The notes below the pieces were generated by a model. That model was not told the DNA's origin, did no database searches, and worked only from the letters and a program-made list of their open reading frames with translations. The position numbers and the translations under genes are program-made. From Pseudomonadota bacterium (GTDB lineage Bacteria > Pseudomonadota > Gammaproteobacteria > Steroidobacterales > Steroidobacteraceae), in contig JADIZR010000009.1 of the NCBI GenBank assembly GCA_016704655.1, forward strand, positions 62,001 through 126,000: DNA of 64,000 nucleotides, read 5' to 3'. This document shows, piece after piece, positions 44,153 to 54,857 of this stretch. The first letter of the stretch is position 1; every line of letters starts with the position of its first letter.

Positions 44153-44174
44153 GACCCCGCCTCTCGGCGGGGCC
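44153..44174. terminator. Second GC-rich hairpin in the same gap
   Basis: GACCCCGCC-TCTC-GGCGGGGCC (one mismatch at the base). It repeats the CCCCGCC/GGCGGGG core of the first terminator, 28 bp away and next to the receptor gene's stop. Confidence 0.6.
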
Positions 44175-44189
44175 TTGTGAGCGCTCCAA

Positions 44190-46546
44190 TCAGAACTTGA
44201 ACTGCACTTCCATGCCGATTTCCCTCGGGGCACGGCGTTGCGCGAAGCGCCACAGCGTGCCGGGCGCCGAGTCAGTCGCCGTCGGACGGACTGGATTGAC
44301 CACATAGCTGTGCGTCCAGGACTCCTCATCCGTCAGGTTGCGTCCAAACAGGGACACCATCCAGCTGCCAAAGCTGTAGGTGATCGAGGAATCGAGGATC
44401 GAGTAACTGTCGATCGCTGAACCGGGATAGTTGGTGATCGTGGCTTCGTAATCATCCGTGTAGCTGTACGAGGCACGCCAGGCAAGGTTGCCGGCACCCA
44501 CGTTCCAGTCCATCGCGGACGTCAGAGTCCAGGTCAGTTCTGGCGCGCGGCGCAAGTCGAGATCCGACTCATCTTGCGGCGGCAACAGCTCGCCGGTGTT
44601 CGGGTCCTGGTCGCCCCAGATGTTGACGAACAGTTCGTCGTACTTGGCATCGAGCACGCCCACGTTGCCGGACAGGCGCCACCAGTCGGTCGCCAGCCAT
44701 TCGGCTTCGAGCTCGAAGCCGTCGATCTTGGCCTTGCCTGCGTTCCTGATCGCCAGCTGCGTACCTGTACCGACGGGGTTGCCATCGCTATCGAGGGACG
44801 GTACCGCCAGTTCGATCTGCATGTCCTCGTAGTCCATCCGGAATGCCGTCAGATTGAGCAGCACTCTCCGGTCGAAAAAGGTCGTCCGCAGGCCCAGTTC
44901 GTAGTTGGTGACGTTCTCCGGCTTGTAGCCACTGGCGAGTACTTCCGGGGTCTGGGCGCGGGGTGACAGGCCACCACTGCGGAACCCGGTCGACGTGGTG
45001 AAATACGCCATCACGTCGTCGGTGAACTTATAGCGCGCACCGAGACGGTAGATGACGTCGTCGTCGGTACGGCTGCCGCCGGAATTCGGTGGCAGCTGGT
45101 ATTCATCGAGGGGATTGCTGAAGACACTGCGCGCCAGCTTCTTGTCTTCGTTGATGTACCGGGCACCGCCGGTGAGAACAAGTTTCTCATCCATCAACGC
45201 CAGGTCGGCCTCGGCGAACACCGAGTAAGAACTCGATGTGGTGAGGCCGTACTCCCGGGTGCATGGCGCGCCGCCCAGGTTGCACCCCAGCAACGTCAGA
45301 ACCGTGTCCTGGTTGTTGGTGCCTTCCGCCCAGGCCTGGAACACTCCGGCCTGCCACGTGAAGATGGACCCCGTTTCCCGACTCAATCGGATCTCGTTGG
45401 TCACCTGCTCATAGTCGCCCCAGCGACGGAACTCGTAGATCGGGTACAGGGTGCCATCCCCGTCGAGCGACTGATCGTCGGTGGACCGCATCCAGTTGCC
45501 GATATAGGTCAGCGTGTGATCATCTGTGACATTGGCAGTCAAACGGGCCGTGACAGAATTCTTCTCCAGTACGTTGGTCGTCGGGTAATTGGCGGCGGTC
45601 TTGTCCCAGTTGCCGGTCGCCGGCTGACCGCCCTGGCCGGAACAATAGACGCCGCCCCGGGCGGAATGCTGGGCACACCGAGGGGCGCACCGCCAAACTG
45701 GTCAAGTACCTGCGTCAGCGAGCAGAAGACGTCCTTCGAGTCGATGTCCGTCAGGAAGACATTGGGGGTTCCATCAAGCTTGGAGTAGTCGTAAATCAAT
45801 TCGGCCTGGAACGAGTCACTGGGCTGCCACAATCCGTGTGCGCCGAGATACTCTGAGTCGCGGTCCCAGAGGGTACCGCCACCCAGGTTATCGACATAGC
45901 CCTCGCCCTGACGGTCGAGCCCGCCCGACAACTTGATCGCCCAGTCCTCCTTGCCGTAGTTGAACAACACGCCGCCTGAATACTTTTCGTATTCACCGGC
46001 GCGCACGCGAACCTTGCCGCTGGTCTCGTTCAGCTGCGGCGCGACGCGGCGGACATTGATCAGGCCGCCCACCACGTTCTTGCCGAACAATGTCCCCTGC
46101 GGTCCGCGCAGCACCTCGATGCTCTCGACGTCGATCAGGTCGAACACCTGGCCTGTGCCGGTGGCCAACTGGACATCGTCTATCGCCACTAGAACCGTAG
46201 GATCAAACCCTTTGTCTACGTCCTGATAGCCGATGCCGCGGATGCTGAATCCGCCGCCACCGGGCGTTCCCATCTCGATGGTGTCGAACACCACGTTGGG
46301 CGAGAAGTGCTGCAGGCCGGTCGTGTCGAGGGTGAAAGCCTGCGCCAGATCCGCGCCCGAGATGGCGGTGACGGCGACGGGCACGTCCTGGATGTTCTCC
46401 TTTCTTCTGCGGGCGGTGACCACGACTTCTTCCAGGCCGCCGCTTGCCGCCGCGCCCTGCTGTTGTTGCGCGGAGGTTGGATCAACGACCCCGAGATACC
46501 CGACTGCCAGCGCGAAAACCGTAGTTGCCGATCGACTGCGATCCAT
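44190..46546 (-). pseudogene. TonB-dependent receptor 1, one frameshift
   Basis: Two frames spell one receptor of about 785 residues. The N-terminal part (46546-~45658) has a signal peptide, GGLEEVVVTARRRKENIQDV, the plug motif RGIGYQDV and LIDVESIEVLRGPQGTLFGK. The C-terminal part has DDVIYRLGARYKFTDDVMAY, FRSGGL and the outer-membrane end MEVQFKF with C-terminal Phe. Adding one base at CCCC 45655-45658 joins them through PGGGVYCSGQGG. Iron-type sphingomonad-like receptors of this kind import large or scarce molecules across the outer membrane. Likely intact in the organism. Confidence 0.85.
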
Positions 46547-46721
46547 ATTGCCCCCTACTAATGCTGTGATTCATTGCCCCGGCTCGTCAAGATACGTCCT
46601 GTCCCCAGGTTCCTCGGTGATCGAAGCCCGCGATCAGCGATTCCCTCGAAACAAAACAAAATTGACTGTTTTTACTGGTGGCATGCCAAACTCAGCCCGA
46701 TTATTCTTCCGTCGTCCGGCG

Positions 46722-46737
46722 GATGTCAATTGATATC
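46722..46737. promoter_or_regulatory. Near-perfect palindrome in receptor/MFS divergent gap
   Basis: GATGTCAATTGATATC, 14 of 16 positions symmetric, flanked by CCGGCGG at 46717-46723 and again at 46741. It sits in the 290-bp gap between divergent TonB receptor and MFS genes. The rest of the gap (46547-46836) has only AT-rich stretches and no gene. Confidence 0.4.
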
Positions 46738-46836
46738 TGACCGGCGGTCATCGTGCGTCAGTTGTGGCGTGCAAGCCACGCTGGTGATCAGGCGCTGACG
46801 GCAACGGATTGCCGTGACGATCCCTGGGAGATAGCC

Positions 46837-48093
46837 GTGCACACTGAGACGACAGCGACCGAGGACAAATCGAGTTACCGGTGGATAGCGCTGGCGATTG
46901 GAGCGCTGGTGCAGGCTGTCGTAGCAGGAGCCGCCTGGACCATCATGCCGGTTCTCTTCTACGAAATTTCCCAGCTTGCGCCACTGGGGCTTGGCCTGAG
47001 CCTTGTCGAACTCGGCGCAATCTGGGGCATGTTTCCGCTCGCGGTAGCGTTCTTTTGCATTCCGATGGGCATGGCGGCGGATCGGTACGGCGTTCGACTG
47101 ATTGTAGGCATCGGCGTACTCGTGGCGGCCGCGGGTGGGGCACTTCGGGGAACGTCTTCCGGATTTGCGCCGCTGCTTGCGTCGATGTTCCTGTTCGGTG
47201 CGGGCTATTCGACCATCGGCCCCAACCTGCCGAAGATGGTGGGCATGTGGTTCGGCTCCAAGGAATTGGGACTGGCCAGCGGCATCATCCTGGGCAGTTA
47301 TGGGCTCGGCGCCGGCCTGGCAATCACGTTTGGAGGCTCCTATCTGTCACCTGCATTGGGCGGGTGGCGCAACACGCTGTACGTCCTCGGCGCCCTGAGC
47401 CTGGTCATCGGCATCCTGTGGATCGTCGCCATTCGGGATCGCAAGGCGGATGCACCGCAAGCGACCAAGCCGACCTCGGCGCAGCCTGGGCTGTTCGACA
47501 GCATCGTGGCAGCCCTGAAGTGCCCGGACGTGTGGTTGCTGGTCGTCGTCCTGTTCACGTCTCAAGGCGCATTCATCGGGGCGATCGGCTACCTTCCCAT
47601 GTACCTCGTGGAGCAAGGGCTGACCCAGGCGACGGCCAATGCCTATGTTTCGATCCTGCTCTACGTGTTCGTCGCCGGCGCGATCATCGTTCCTGCAATC
47701 TCGGACCGTCTCGGTACGCGGAAGCGGGTGTTCCTCGCTTCGTTCATCATCAACGGATTGGCTGTCATGGCGACGGCATTTCTGACAGGCCCGGCCCTGG
47801 GTCTGGCATTTGCGATCTGGGGCTTCTCCTCTGGCGCGGTCATTCTCTGTTACGTGGTTCCTCTGGAGCATCCGTCCCTGGGGCCGTCGCTTGCCGGGGC
47901 TGTCAATGGGCTGCTCATGGCAGCGACGTTTACGGGTGGTTTCGTTTCTCCCATCCTGGGCAATGTCATTGCTGAGGCGGCCGGGGGGAGCACGGCCATT
48001 GTCGTATGGGGCGGACTCTATGTTTTCGCCGCCTTAATCTTCCTGCGGGTCAAGGAAACCCATCCGAAGGGAGCCAGACTGGATCAGCTCTGA
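46837..48093 (+). CDS. MFS transporter
   Basis: 418 residues with about 12 hydrophobic helices. GTG 46837 is preceded by GGGAG at good spacing and gives a short cytoplasmic tail (MHTETTATEDKSSYRWIALA). The MFS loop 2-3 signature appears as GMAADRYGVRL, and the equivalent in the second half is SDRLGTRKRV. It is divergent from TonB receptor 1, so the pair may move the same compound across the outer and inner membranes. Confidence 0.9.
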   Translation: MHTETTATEDKSSYRWIALAIGALVQAVVAGAAWTIMPVLFYEISQLAPLGLGLSLVELGAIWGMFPLAVAFFCIPMGMAADRYGVRLIVGIGVLVAAAGGALRGTSSGFAPLLASMFLFGAGYSTIGPNLPKMVGMWFGSKELGLASGIILGSYGLGAGLAITFGGSYLSPALGGWRNTLYVLGALSLVIGILWIVAIRDRKADAPQATKPTSAQPGLFDSIVAALKCPDVWLLVVVLFTSQGAFIGAIGYLPMYLVEQGLTQATANAYVSILLYVFVAGAIIVPAISDRLGTRKRVFLASFIINGLAVMATAFLTGPALGLAFAIWGFSSGAVILCYVVPLEHPSLGPSLAGAVNGLLMAATFTGGFVSPILGNVIAEAAGGSTAIVVWGGLYVFAALIFLRVKETHPKGARLDQL

Positions 48094-48136
48094 GCGTCGC
48101 CCCCGGCTGCGTGGCACAACAATCAACCGGTTGGCG

Positions 48137-50215
48137 CTAGTCACGGAGCAGATGGTCGAGAAGGCCTTCCTCGATGTACGGAGGATAGGCGTCTGGCCGT
48201 ACCGGAACCGGATCGTCGCCCGGATACCGAATCAGCGAGCGCACCTCGCTGCTCATGTAATACCCGCCGGCGACTGCGACCTCCAGGGCATGGCGGGCGT
48301 CCGCGTCCGTCTCCGCCAGTTCCCGGAGCCAGTCGACTACGCCAGCGCTCCCCGGCCGGAGTGCGCGACGAAGCCCGGCGACGAGGTCCGGTCGCGCCGT
48401 CGCGACGCGGTCGAGAAGGTTCTCGCCGATGCCGACCTTGCTCGGTGCAGGCCGGTCGTGCAACGGCGGAATCAGCGCGTCGGCAAGGTCGGCCAGCCGC
48501 TCGCGTTCGGAAGCTTCGAATTCGACGGGGGTCACGGCAGCCTTGCCATCATCCGCAATCGAATAGGCATTGGCCTTGCCCGGCGAGGTAAGTGCGATCG
48601 TGCTGCGACGCGCGGGGCGCGGCACCTCCGCGCGGTGCTGCGCGAGGTGATCGGCCGTACGCGCGGCAAGCGCGGTGATCGTGCAGGTGGGATTGACCCC
48701 GCCTGTCGTCACGAACACGCTGCCGTCGACGATTGCGAGGTTGGGGATGTCATGCGAGACGCCCCAGCGGTTCACGACCGACGTGCGTGGGTCGTCGCCC
48801 ATCCTGGCCGTGCCGTACAGATGCGTGCCGACCGGCGCCAGCGTCAACGCTTCGATCCTGGCGGCGCCCGCCGCCGCGAACGATTCCCTTGCGCGCTTGA
48901 CCTGCCATTCGAACATCCGCTTCGTGTTGTCGTTCACGCGGTAAAGCAGCTTCGGCGCGGCGAAGCCCGAGGAATCGCGGAGCGTGTCCGAAAGCACGAC
49001 GCGATTGGCCTCCGACGGCAGGTCGTCGCCTGTGATTCCCCAGTCAATCACGTGGCCCAGCCGCTCCGCCAACCGCGCGTGATGCTCTTCGCCCCACACG
49101 CCGAAGCCGGGGGCCGGCAGCATCAGGCCCAGGGGTCCTGCGCCCGGCTCCAGGTGCCACTTCGACGTGCCGACGAATCCGCGCGACTCGTCCGATTCGT
49201 AGAACTGCATGCAGCCGACCGACGACCGGTGTCCTCGCCAGCTTTCGAGCGGCTCGGCGAAGATGCCGGTCACGAGCGCCCAGGTGTGCAGCATCAAGTT
49301 GCGGCCCACCAGGCCGGAACTGTTCGCCAATCCTTCGGGATTACGTTCATCCGCCGAAGCCAGCAGCAGGCGAGGGGTGCCGATGGCATTCGCGGCAAGG
49401 ACCACGAGGTCCGCCTCCTGGACGTGACCGATGCCGTCCGGGTCGTACCACTCCGCACCGGCCGCGAGGCCGTTCGCGTCGACGATCAGTCGCCGCACCC
49501 GCGCGCCGCTGATCAGCCTGGCGGCGCCGCTGTCGACGAGGGATCGCCAGTGCGTGAGGTCCGGCGAGGCTTTCGCGCCCTCGTTGCAGCCGCTGTAGCA
49601 GGTGCCCCGCTGGACGCAGGGGCGGCGGCCCTCGTACGGAATGGACGGAATTGCATTGCTGTCCGGCCACCAGTGCCAGCCGAGCTTGGCGTGACCGCGC
49701 GCTACGCGCATGCCGGCCTTCGAGACGGGGAGCGGCGGCAGCGGCGGACCCGCGCCCGGAGGATAGGCTGGGTTGCCCTCCAGTCCGGACACGCCGAACT
49801 CACGGTCGATGCGCTCGTAGTAGGGGCGCAGTTCCTCGTAGCTGAGCGGCCAGTCCTCGGCGTAGCCGTGCAGGCTGCGCGAGCGGAAGTTGGACGGCGT
49901 CATCCGCGGCCAGATCCCGCCATACAGCGTGGCGCTGCCGCCGACGCCATTGAAGTTTCCGATGCCGAGAAGGTCGGACTCGGAGAGGTCGAGGGGATAG
50001 TCGGTCGGCAGGTTGCGGACGTTCGGGTTGAAGTTCCACTGCTTCTGCGTCGTCAGTTCGTAATCGAGCTTGTCGCCGGGGAATCGCGCCCGGTCCGGCC
50101 ACCCACCTTGCTCGAGGCACACGACACTCAGGCCTGCCTCGGCCAGTCGCTTGGCGGCGACAGCCCCCGAGGGGCCCGCGCCGATCACGAGAACGTCCGC
50201 GCGCTCAACTGCCAT
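48137..50215 (-). CDS. GMC oxidoreductase fused to a gluconate-2-dehydrogenase subunit-3-like domain
   Basis: 692 residues. FAD-binding start ADVLVIGAGPSGAVAAKRLA, then GVGGSATLYGGIWPRM, CYSGCNEGAK, LVVLAANAIGTPRLLL, and the C-terminal active-site region VGTHLYGTARMGDD, then IVDGSVFVTTGGVNPT. Residues ~560-692 are a separate helical domain with LADLADALIPP and a GGYYMSSEVRSLIRYPG end, resembling subunit 3 of membrane gluconate dehydrogenases. That subunit is normally encoded apart and exported by Tat. No signal peptide is seen here. It probably oxidises an alcohol to a ketone and passes electrons on. Confidence 0.88.
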   Translation of the reverse strand: MAVERADVLVIGAGPSGAVAAKRLAEAGLSVVCLEQGGWPDRARFPGDKLDYELTTQKQWNFNPNVRNLPTDYPLDLSESDLLGIGNFNGVGGSATLYGGIWPRMTPSNFRSRSLHGYAEDWPLSYEELRPYYERIDREFGVSGLEGNPAYPPGAGPPLPPLPVSKAGMRVARGHAKLGWHWWPDSNAIPSIPYEGRRPCVQRGTCYSGCNEGAKASPDLTHWRSLVDSGAARLISGARVRRLIVDANGLAAGAEWYDPDGIGHVQEADLVVLAANAIGTPRLLLASADERNPEGLANSSGLVGRNLMLHTWALVTGIFAEPLESWRGHRSSVGCMQFYESDESRGFVGTSKWHLEPGAGPLGLMLPAPGFGVWGEEHHARLAERLGHVIDWGITGDDLPSEANRVVLSDTLRDSSGFAAPKLLYRVNDNTKRMFEWQVKRARESFAAAGAARIEALTLAPVGTHLYGTARMGDDPRTSVVNRWGVSHDIPNLAIVDGSVFVTTGGVNPTCTITALAARTADHLAQHRAEVPRPARRSTIALTSPGKANAYSIADDGKAAVTPVEFEASERERLADLADALIPPLHDRPAPSKVGIGENLLDRVATARPDLVAGLRRALRPGSAGVVDWLRELAETDADARHALEVAVAGGYYMSSEVRSLIRYPGDDPVPVRPDAYPPYIEEGLLDHLLRD

Positions 50216-50230
50216 TGGTCATGTCCGCGA

Positions 50231-51001
50231 TCAAGAGGCCATCAAGCCGCCGCCGATCGTGAAGGTCTCGCCGTGGCAGTAGGGGGCTTCGTCGCTCAGG
50301 ATCCAGGCAGCGATCGCTGCAATCTCTTCGGCCGTACCATAGCGGCCGAGCGCGTTGCCCGTGCGCATCGCCTGCTGCATGGTATCGGTGCCGACTCCGG
50401 ACGCGGCGCCCATGCTGACCTCGAGCGAATGGATCATCCGGGTATCGACGACGCCCGGACACAGCACGTTGACACGGATCCCCTTGGCGCCGACCTCCGA
50501 AGCGAGGCACTTCGCCAGTCCAACGACGGCGTGCTTCGACGCGTTATAGACAGCGGTGGTCGGATTGCACTTCAGCCCCGCGATGGAAGCCGTGAACAGG
50601 ATTCCGCCGCCCTTGGCTCTCTGCAGCATGTGCCTCACGACCGCCTGTGCGCAGAGAAACGACCCACGGACGTTGATGTTGAACACGTGGTCGAAGTTCT
50701 TTTCCGAGAAATCAGCCACGTTGGCTGCCACGCCCTCGACACCGGCATTCAGGAAGGCGAGGTCGAGGCCGCCGAATCGCTCGGCCGCGGTTACGCAGGC
50801 GGCTGCGCCTGCGGCGGTCGTGAGGTCCGCCGCCACGCACTCGACGACGTCATGGCCGTACGCGCGCCGAAGTTCCTCGACGTTGAGATCGACTGCAACG
50901 ACCCTGGCCCCCTCGGCCAACAGTCGGTCGCACGCGGCACGGCCAATTCCGCCAGCGGCACCCGTGACTAATACCGTCTTGCCCTGCAACCCTTTCAACA
51001 T
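50231..51001 (-). CDS. Short-chain dehydrogenase/reductase (SDR)
   Basis: 256 residues: VTGAAGGIGRAACD, Asp in VVAVDLNVEEL (NAD type), NAGVEGV, catalytic TASIAG and YNASK, ending GGGLMAS. It is 15 bp upstream of the GMC gene and 53 bp after TonB receptor 2 on the same strand, making a receptor-SDR-GMC operon for uptake and oxidation of one substrate. Confidence 0.92.
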   Translation of the reverse strand: MLKGLQGKTVLVTGAAGGIGRAACDRLLAEGARVVAVDLNVEELRRAYGHDVVECVAADLTTAAGAAACVTAAERFGGLDLAFLNAGVEGVAANVADFSEKNFDHVFNINVRGSFLCAQAVVRHMLQRAKGGGILFTASIAGLKCNPTTAVYNASKHAVVGLAKCLASEVGAKGIRVNVLCPGVVDTRMIHSLEVSMGAASGVGTDTMQQAMRTGNALGRYGTAEEIAAIAAWILSDEAPYCHGETFTIGGGLMAS

Positions 51002-51054
51002 GATCGGACTCCCTGATATTCGAGACCGGGATTTCTCGTTCCGAGCCGCTCGGG

Positions 51055-53537
51055 TCAGAAGCGCGTTAAAAGCTGCAGCATTATCGTACGCGGGACATTG
51101 CCGAATCCGAGCTGGTCGGCGAATACGCTGTCCGCGGTGCCACCCGGCGTTCCGGTCGACGGTCCATCGACGACGCCCGACACGTAGAAGGTGTTCGTCA
51201 GGTTCTTGCCGAGGAGCGCAACGTCCCAGAGCCCGTCTTGCCTGCCGAAGCGCACGCTGGCATCGAAGTTCCAGTAGCTGTCCATCATCGCGAGCGGGTT
51301 GTCGAAACCCGACGGGTTGTACTCGTCGCTATAACGCGCGTCGGCCGCGATCGCGAACCGGAGCTTGTCGCCGAGGGGCATCTCGTAACGCCCGCCCATG
51401 ACGGCCGCGAACTCAGGCGCGTTGGCCGTTGGTCTCCCGGAGACGTCCTGGTACGGGAAATCGTCGACGACGAGCGCGCAACCCATGGCCGGTGTCTGGC
51501 CCGAATAGCAGGGGACTTGCGAGTTCTCGTAGGTCGACTTGTTGTAGTTGAATTCACCGTGCAGGTTGAGCCCGGGCAGGCCCTGCGGCATGTACTCCAG
51601 TCCCAGTTCGACACCCCTGGTCCTGGCGTCTGCCGTGATGGTATTGAACGCGAAGATGTCGGAGCGGAAGAAGTCCACCTGCAGGTCGGTGAACTCGTAC
51701 TCGTACGCCGTCGCGTTCAGGCGCAGCTGCTGATCCAGGATCGTCGACTTGACGCCGGCCTCGAAGCCGTCGGCCGTCTCCGGATCGAAGGTCAGGTCGG
51801 CGAGCGGATTCTGCGAGAACATGCTGTTGATGCCGCTGATCGAGAAGCCGCCGGACTTGTAGCCCGATCTGTAGGCGGCGTAAAGCATCACGTCCGCACG
51901 GGCGTCCAGCTCACCGTGACTTCCGGTGAGGTGTTCGTGAACGACTGGTGGGCTACGACGACCCCCGAGCCCATCCTCCGCATCCGCAGGCCGGAAGATG
52001 AACTCCGGGGCAGCGTTGTTGTATGGCTGTCGGAAGTCGCTGTCCTTGGTCTCGTCGGTATAGCGCGCGCCGACGGTCGCCTCGATGGTCGGCGTGATCG
52101 ACCAGATCAGTTGGCCGAACACCGACCAGGTCTGGCCGTCTGTCTTTCCGCGCTTGGAGGTCCCCCGGTAGCGGTTCTCCGGGGGACGCGCTGGAATCCT
52201 CGACGTTGCCGAAACCGATGTGCTGGCGGAAGTCGCGTTCCGTATCCTGAAAGTAGACGCCGACCATGCCGTTTACCGGGCCACTGGACTGCGTCAGGGC
52301 ACGAAGTTCGGACGACACCGCGGTGAACGGCGAGTTCTCCGTGGCGAACACCGTGCCCGGGCTGCCCTGGAAGTCGCAGTTGCAGGCCCACTGGTTCTCG
52401 TTGCGGTTCCAGTTGCTGACCCAGGTGAAGCTTATTGTGTCGAGGTCGTACTCGAGATTGAGCGTGACCGACTTCGAGTCGTAGTTGTTGTACTGAGAAC
52501 CGTTGCTCTTGGCGTAGGGAAAGTCCGCCGCAAAGTCGACCGGCGCGTTGAGCTGGTGCGTGACGAAATCCTCGTCACAGGCATAGTTTCTTGGATCGTC
52601 CTTCCCATACGGGCTCAGCGCGCTGATTCCCGTCGGAGAGCGATAGCAGACGTAGTTCCACGACGAGTTGTTGACCTCGTTCTCGTCGTATGAGGCTTTC
52701 AAGGTTGCTGCGAACTGATCGTTCGGCATCCACTTGAGGGTGATGCGACCGAGTAACTCCTCCATGCCGGGCTGATCGCGCGACTCGGGCAGCGCCGTGT
52801 GCGAGTTGAGAGTGTTGGTGGCGACGTCAAAAGGTCGGATACGGTACCGACGCAAGCATTTCGTTCCTGTAGTAGCCGCCATTCATCTTGGTACCGCGCA
52901 CGGCGACGCGTACGCCGAAAGTATCGCTGATCGGTGCGGAGAAGATGCCTTGCACCTGCGTAGACTCCGACTCGAATTCGTAGCTCGCCTGGCCCTCGAT
53001 TTCCGTCTCGTCGCCCGGATCGTTGGTCTGCATGCTGATGACGCCCGCGGTGGCGTTCTTGCCAAAGAACAGCGCCTGCGGACCTTTCAGGATTTCCAGC
53101 GACTTGAGGTCGAAGAATCCTTCCTCGATGATGCGGCCCTGTCCGTAGTAGATGCCGTCGACGATGACGGCCACCGACTGCTCGATGCCGATCGAGGTTG
53201 ATGACGACCCGATGCCGCGCAGCGTCACCTGCGCGCCCGATCCGTTCGACGCACGGCCGACCAGGAGATTCGGCATCGTGGCCGCGAGCTTGTCGAGGCT
53301 GGTCAGATCGTTCTCTCGAATCTGATCCGCTGACAGGGCGGTGACGAGCAACGGCACGTGCTGCACGCTCTCGTCACGCTTGCGCGCGGTGACGATGACT
53401 TCCTCGAGACCGCCTACCTCCGGCCTTTCCGCGGTCTGCGCGGATGCGGAGGTGCCCGAGCCGCTGACCGCGACCGCGAGGATCGTCGACACGGTTCGAA
53501 CCAGAAGTCTGCTAGTGTGGTATTCCATGGAATTCAT
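51055..53537 (-). pseudogene. TonB-dependent receptor 2, four single-base frame disruptions
   Basis: Pieces in different frames make one receptor of about 825 residues. N-terminus: signal peptide, VGGLEEVIVTARKRDESVQH, LRGIGSSSTSIGIEQSVAV, LEILKGPQALFFGKNATAGV. Middle: RITLKWMPNDQFAATLKASY. C-terminus: LYAAYRSGYKSGGFSIS and the final LQLLTRF with terminal Phe. Changes of one base at AAAA 52829-52832, GGGGG 52181-52185, CCCCC 51962-51966 and GGG 51900-51902 restore the whole protein (e.g. NTSPEVTVSWTPRADVMLY). All four sites are homopolymers, so errors are likelier than decay. ATG 53537 or 53528 is the start. Confidence 0.85.
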
Positions 53538-53612
53538 GTCCCCCTCGAGTGCTGCGGTGGGCCTGGCGCCAGGCCGACCTGATCTGACCGTCCCCGCGGT
53601 CGATTGAAAAAC

Positions 53613-53630
53613 AATAATGTTTGTATTATT
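53613..53630. promoter_or_regulatory. AT-rich palindrome in receptor 2/MDR divergent gap
   Basis: AATAAT-GTTTGT-ATTATT, in a 152-bp gap that is far more AT-rich than its surroundings. Suitable for an operator or for divergent promoters. Confidence 0.4.
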
Positions 53631-53689
53631 TAATTGCAACAGTTCCTGGGCTATCCCGCTCCAATACTGGCCGACACGAGGTTGCGCTC

Positions 53690-54706
53690 ATGCCACAAAC
53701 CGGAACGACTCGTATCTGGCGCTTCGGCCAGTGCCCAGCCGGCAATGCCTTCGCCGATGCGTTCACGCTCGAGACTGGCCCAGTGCCGGCACCCGGCGAC
53801 GGCGAGGTGCTGATACGTAACGAATACATCTCGCTCGACGCCGGTACGCGCATGTGGATCACGCCGCGCTCCGACGGGTATCAGCCGCCGCTGCCGCCCG
53901 GCGTACCCATGCCGGGTCTCGTCCTCGGCCGGGTCGTCGAGTCGCGTGCGGCCGGTTTCAGGGCGGGCGATCTCGTCCGCGGCTTCGGGCGCTGGGGCGA
54001 CCATTCCTGCGTCGTGCCGGCCATGGCGGCCCTCAACGTTCTCGACGACACGGTCGCCGACCCGCGCCAGCACCTCGGCGTGCTCGGCATGAATGGCTGG
54101 ACCGCGTACCACGGCATCACGGAAACGGGGCGCACGCGACCGGGGGAGACGGTGCTGGTGTCGGCGGCCGCAGGCGCCACGGGACTGCTGGCAGCGCAGA
54201 TTGCGCGAAACATGGGCTGCCGCGTCGTCGGTCTTGCCGGCGGTGCCGGCAAGTGTCGCATGCTCGTCGAAGACTTCGGCCTCGACTGCGCCATCGACTA
54301 CAAGACCGAGGATGTCGAGCAGGCGCTCACCCGGATCGGGGGCGGCATCCACGTGTATTTCGACAACGTCGGCGGCCCGCTGCTCGACGCCGTACTGCCC
54401 AACATGGCGCATTACGGGCGCGTCGCCATCTGCGGACTCGTCGCGACTTATGCTGCCGAGGGCGCGACACCGGGCCCACGCCGCTTCGACCAGGTGCTGA
54501 TGCGGCGGCTGTCGATCGCCGGTCTCTTCTCGCCGGATTTCGCGCATCGCGGCCCCGAATACAACGCGCTGCTCCAGCCCTGGCTGCGCGCGGGCCGGAT
54601 CACGCTGCCTTTCGACATCACGACCGGTCTCGAGAATCTGCTGACCGCCTACGCCAAGCTGTTCACGGGCGGGAACGTCGGCAAGGTGCTGGTCAAGCTC
54701 ACGTAA
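53690..54706 (+). CDS. NADP-dependent MDR-family oxidoreductase (prostaglandin-reductase/curcumin-reductase-like)
   Basis: 338 residues. RNEYISLDAGTRMWIT, then GLVLGRVVESRAAGFRAGDL, GMNGWTAYHGITETG, the cofactor loop VSAAAGATGLLAAQIA, and VYFDNVGGPLLDAVLPNM. This is the zinc-free medium-chain reductase group that saturates enone C=C bonds with NADPH. ATG 53690 starts shortly after the AT-rich gap. Followed by 150 bp without a recognised feature before the convergent ligase. Confidence 0.9.
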   Translation: MPQTGTTRIWRFGQCPAGNAFADAFTLETGPVPAPGDGEVLIRNEYISLDAGTRMWITPRSDGYQPPLPPGVPMPGLVLGRVVESRAAGFRAGDLVRGFGRWGDHSCVVPAMAALNVLDDTVADPRQHLGVLGMNGWTAYHGITETGRTRPGETVLVSAAAGATGLLAAQIARNMGCRVVGLAGGAGKCRMLVEDFGLDCAIDYKTEDVEQALTRIGGGIHVYFDNVGGPLLDAVLPNMAHYGRVAICGLVATYAAEGATPGPRRFDQVLMRRLSIAGLFSPDFAHRGPEYNALLQPWLRAGRITLPFDITTGLENLLTAYAKLFTGGNVGKVLVKLT

Positions 54707-54857
54707 TGGCGCGCGGCATTCGAGCCATCCACCCCGGCGGCGCGGCGCACCGCATCGATCCGCTCCTTTCCCGGCTCATCCTGAGCTTCCTGGCCGCCGA
54801 TGGAGGCTTCGTCTTGCGCATGTCGCCCATCATCGTCCCCGCTACGGCAGCACTGCG

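Noticed and set aside
48131..50971. 946-codon plus-strand open frame opposite the GMC and SDR genes
   Set aside because: Antisense shadow; the minus-strand genes carry complete motifs while this frame has none.
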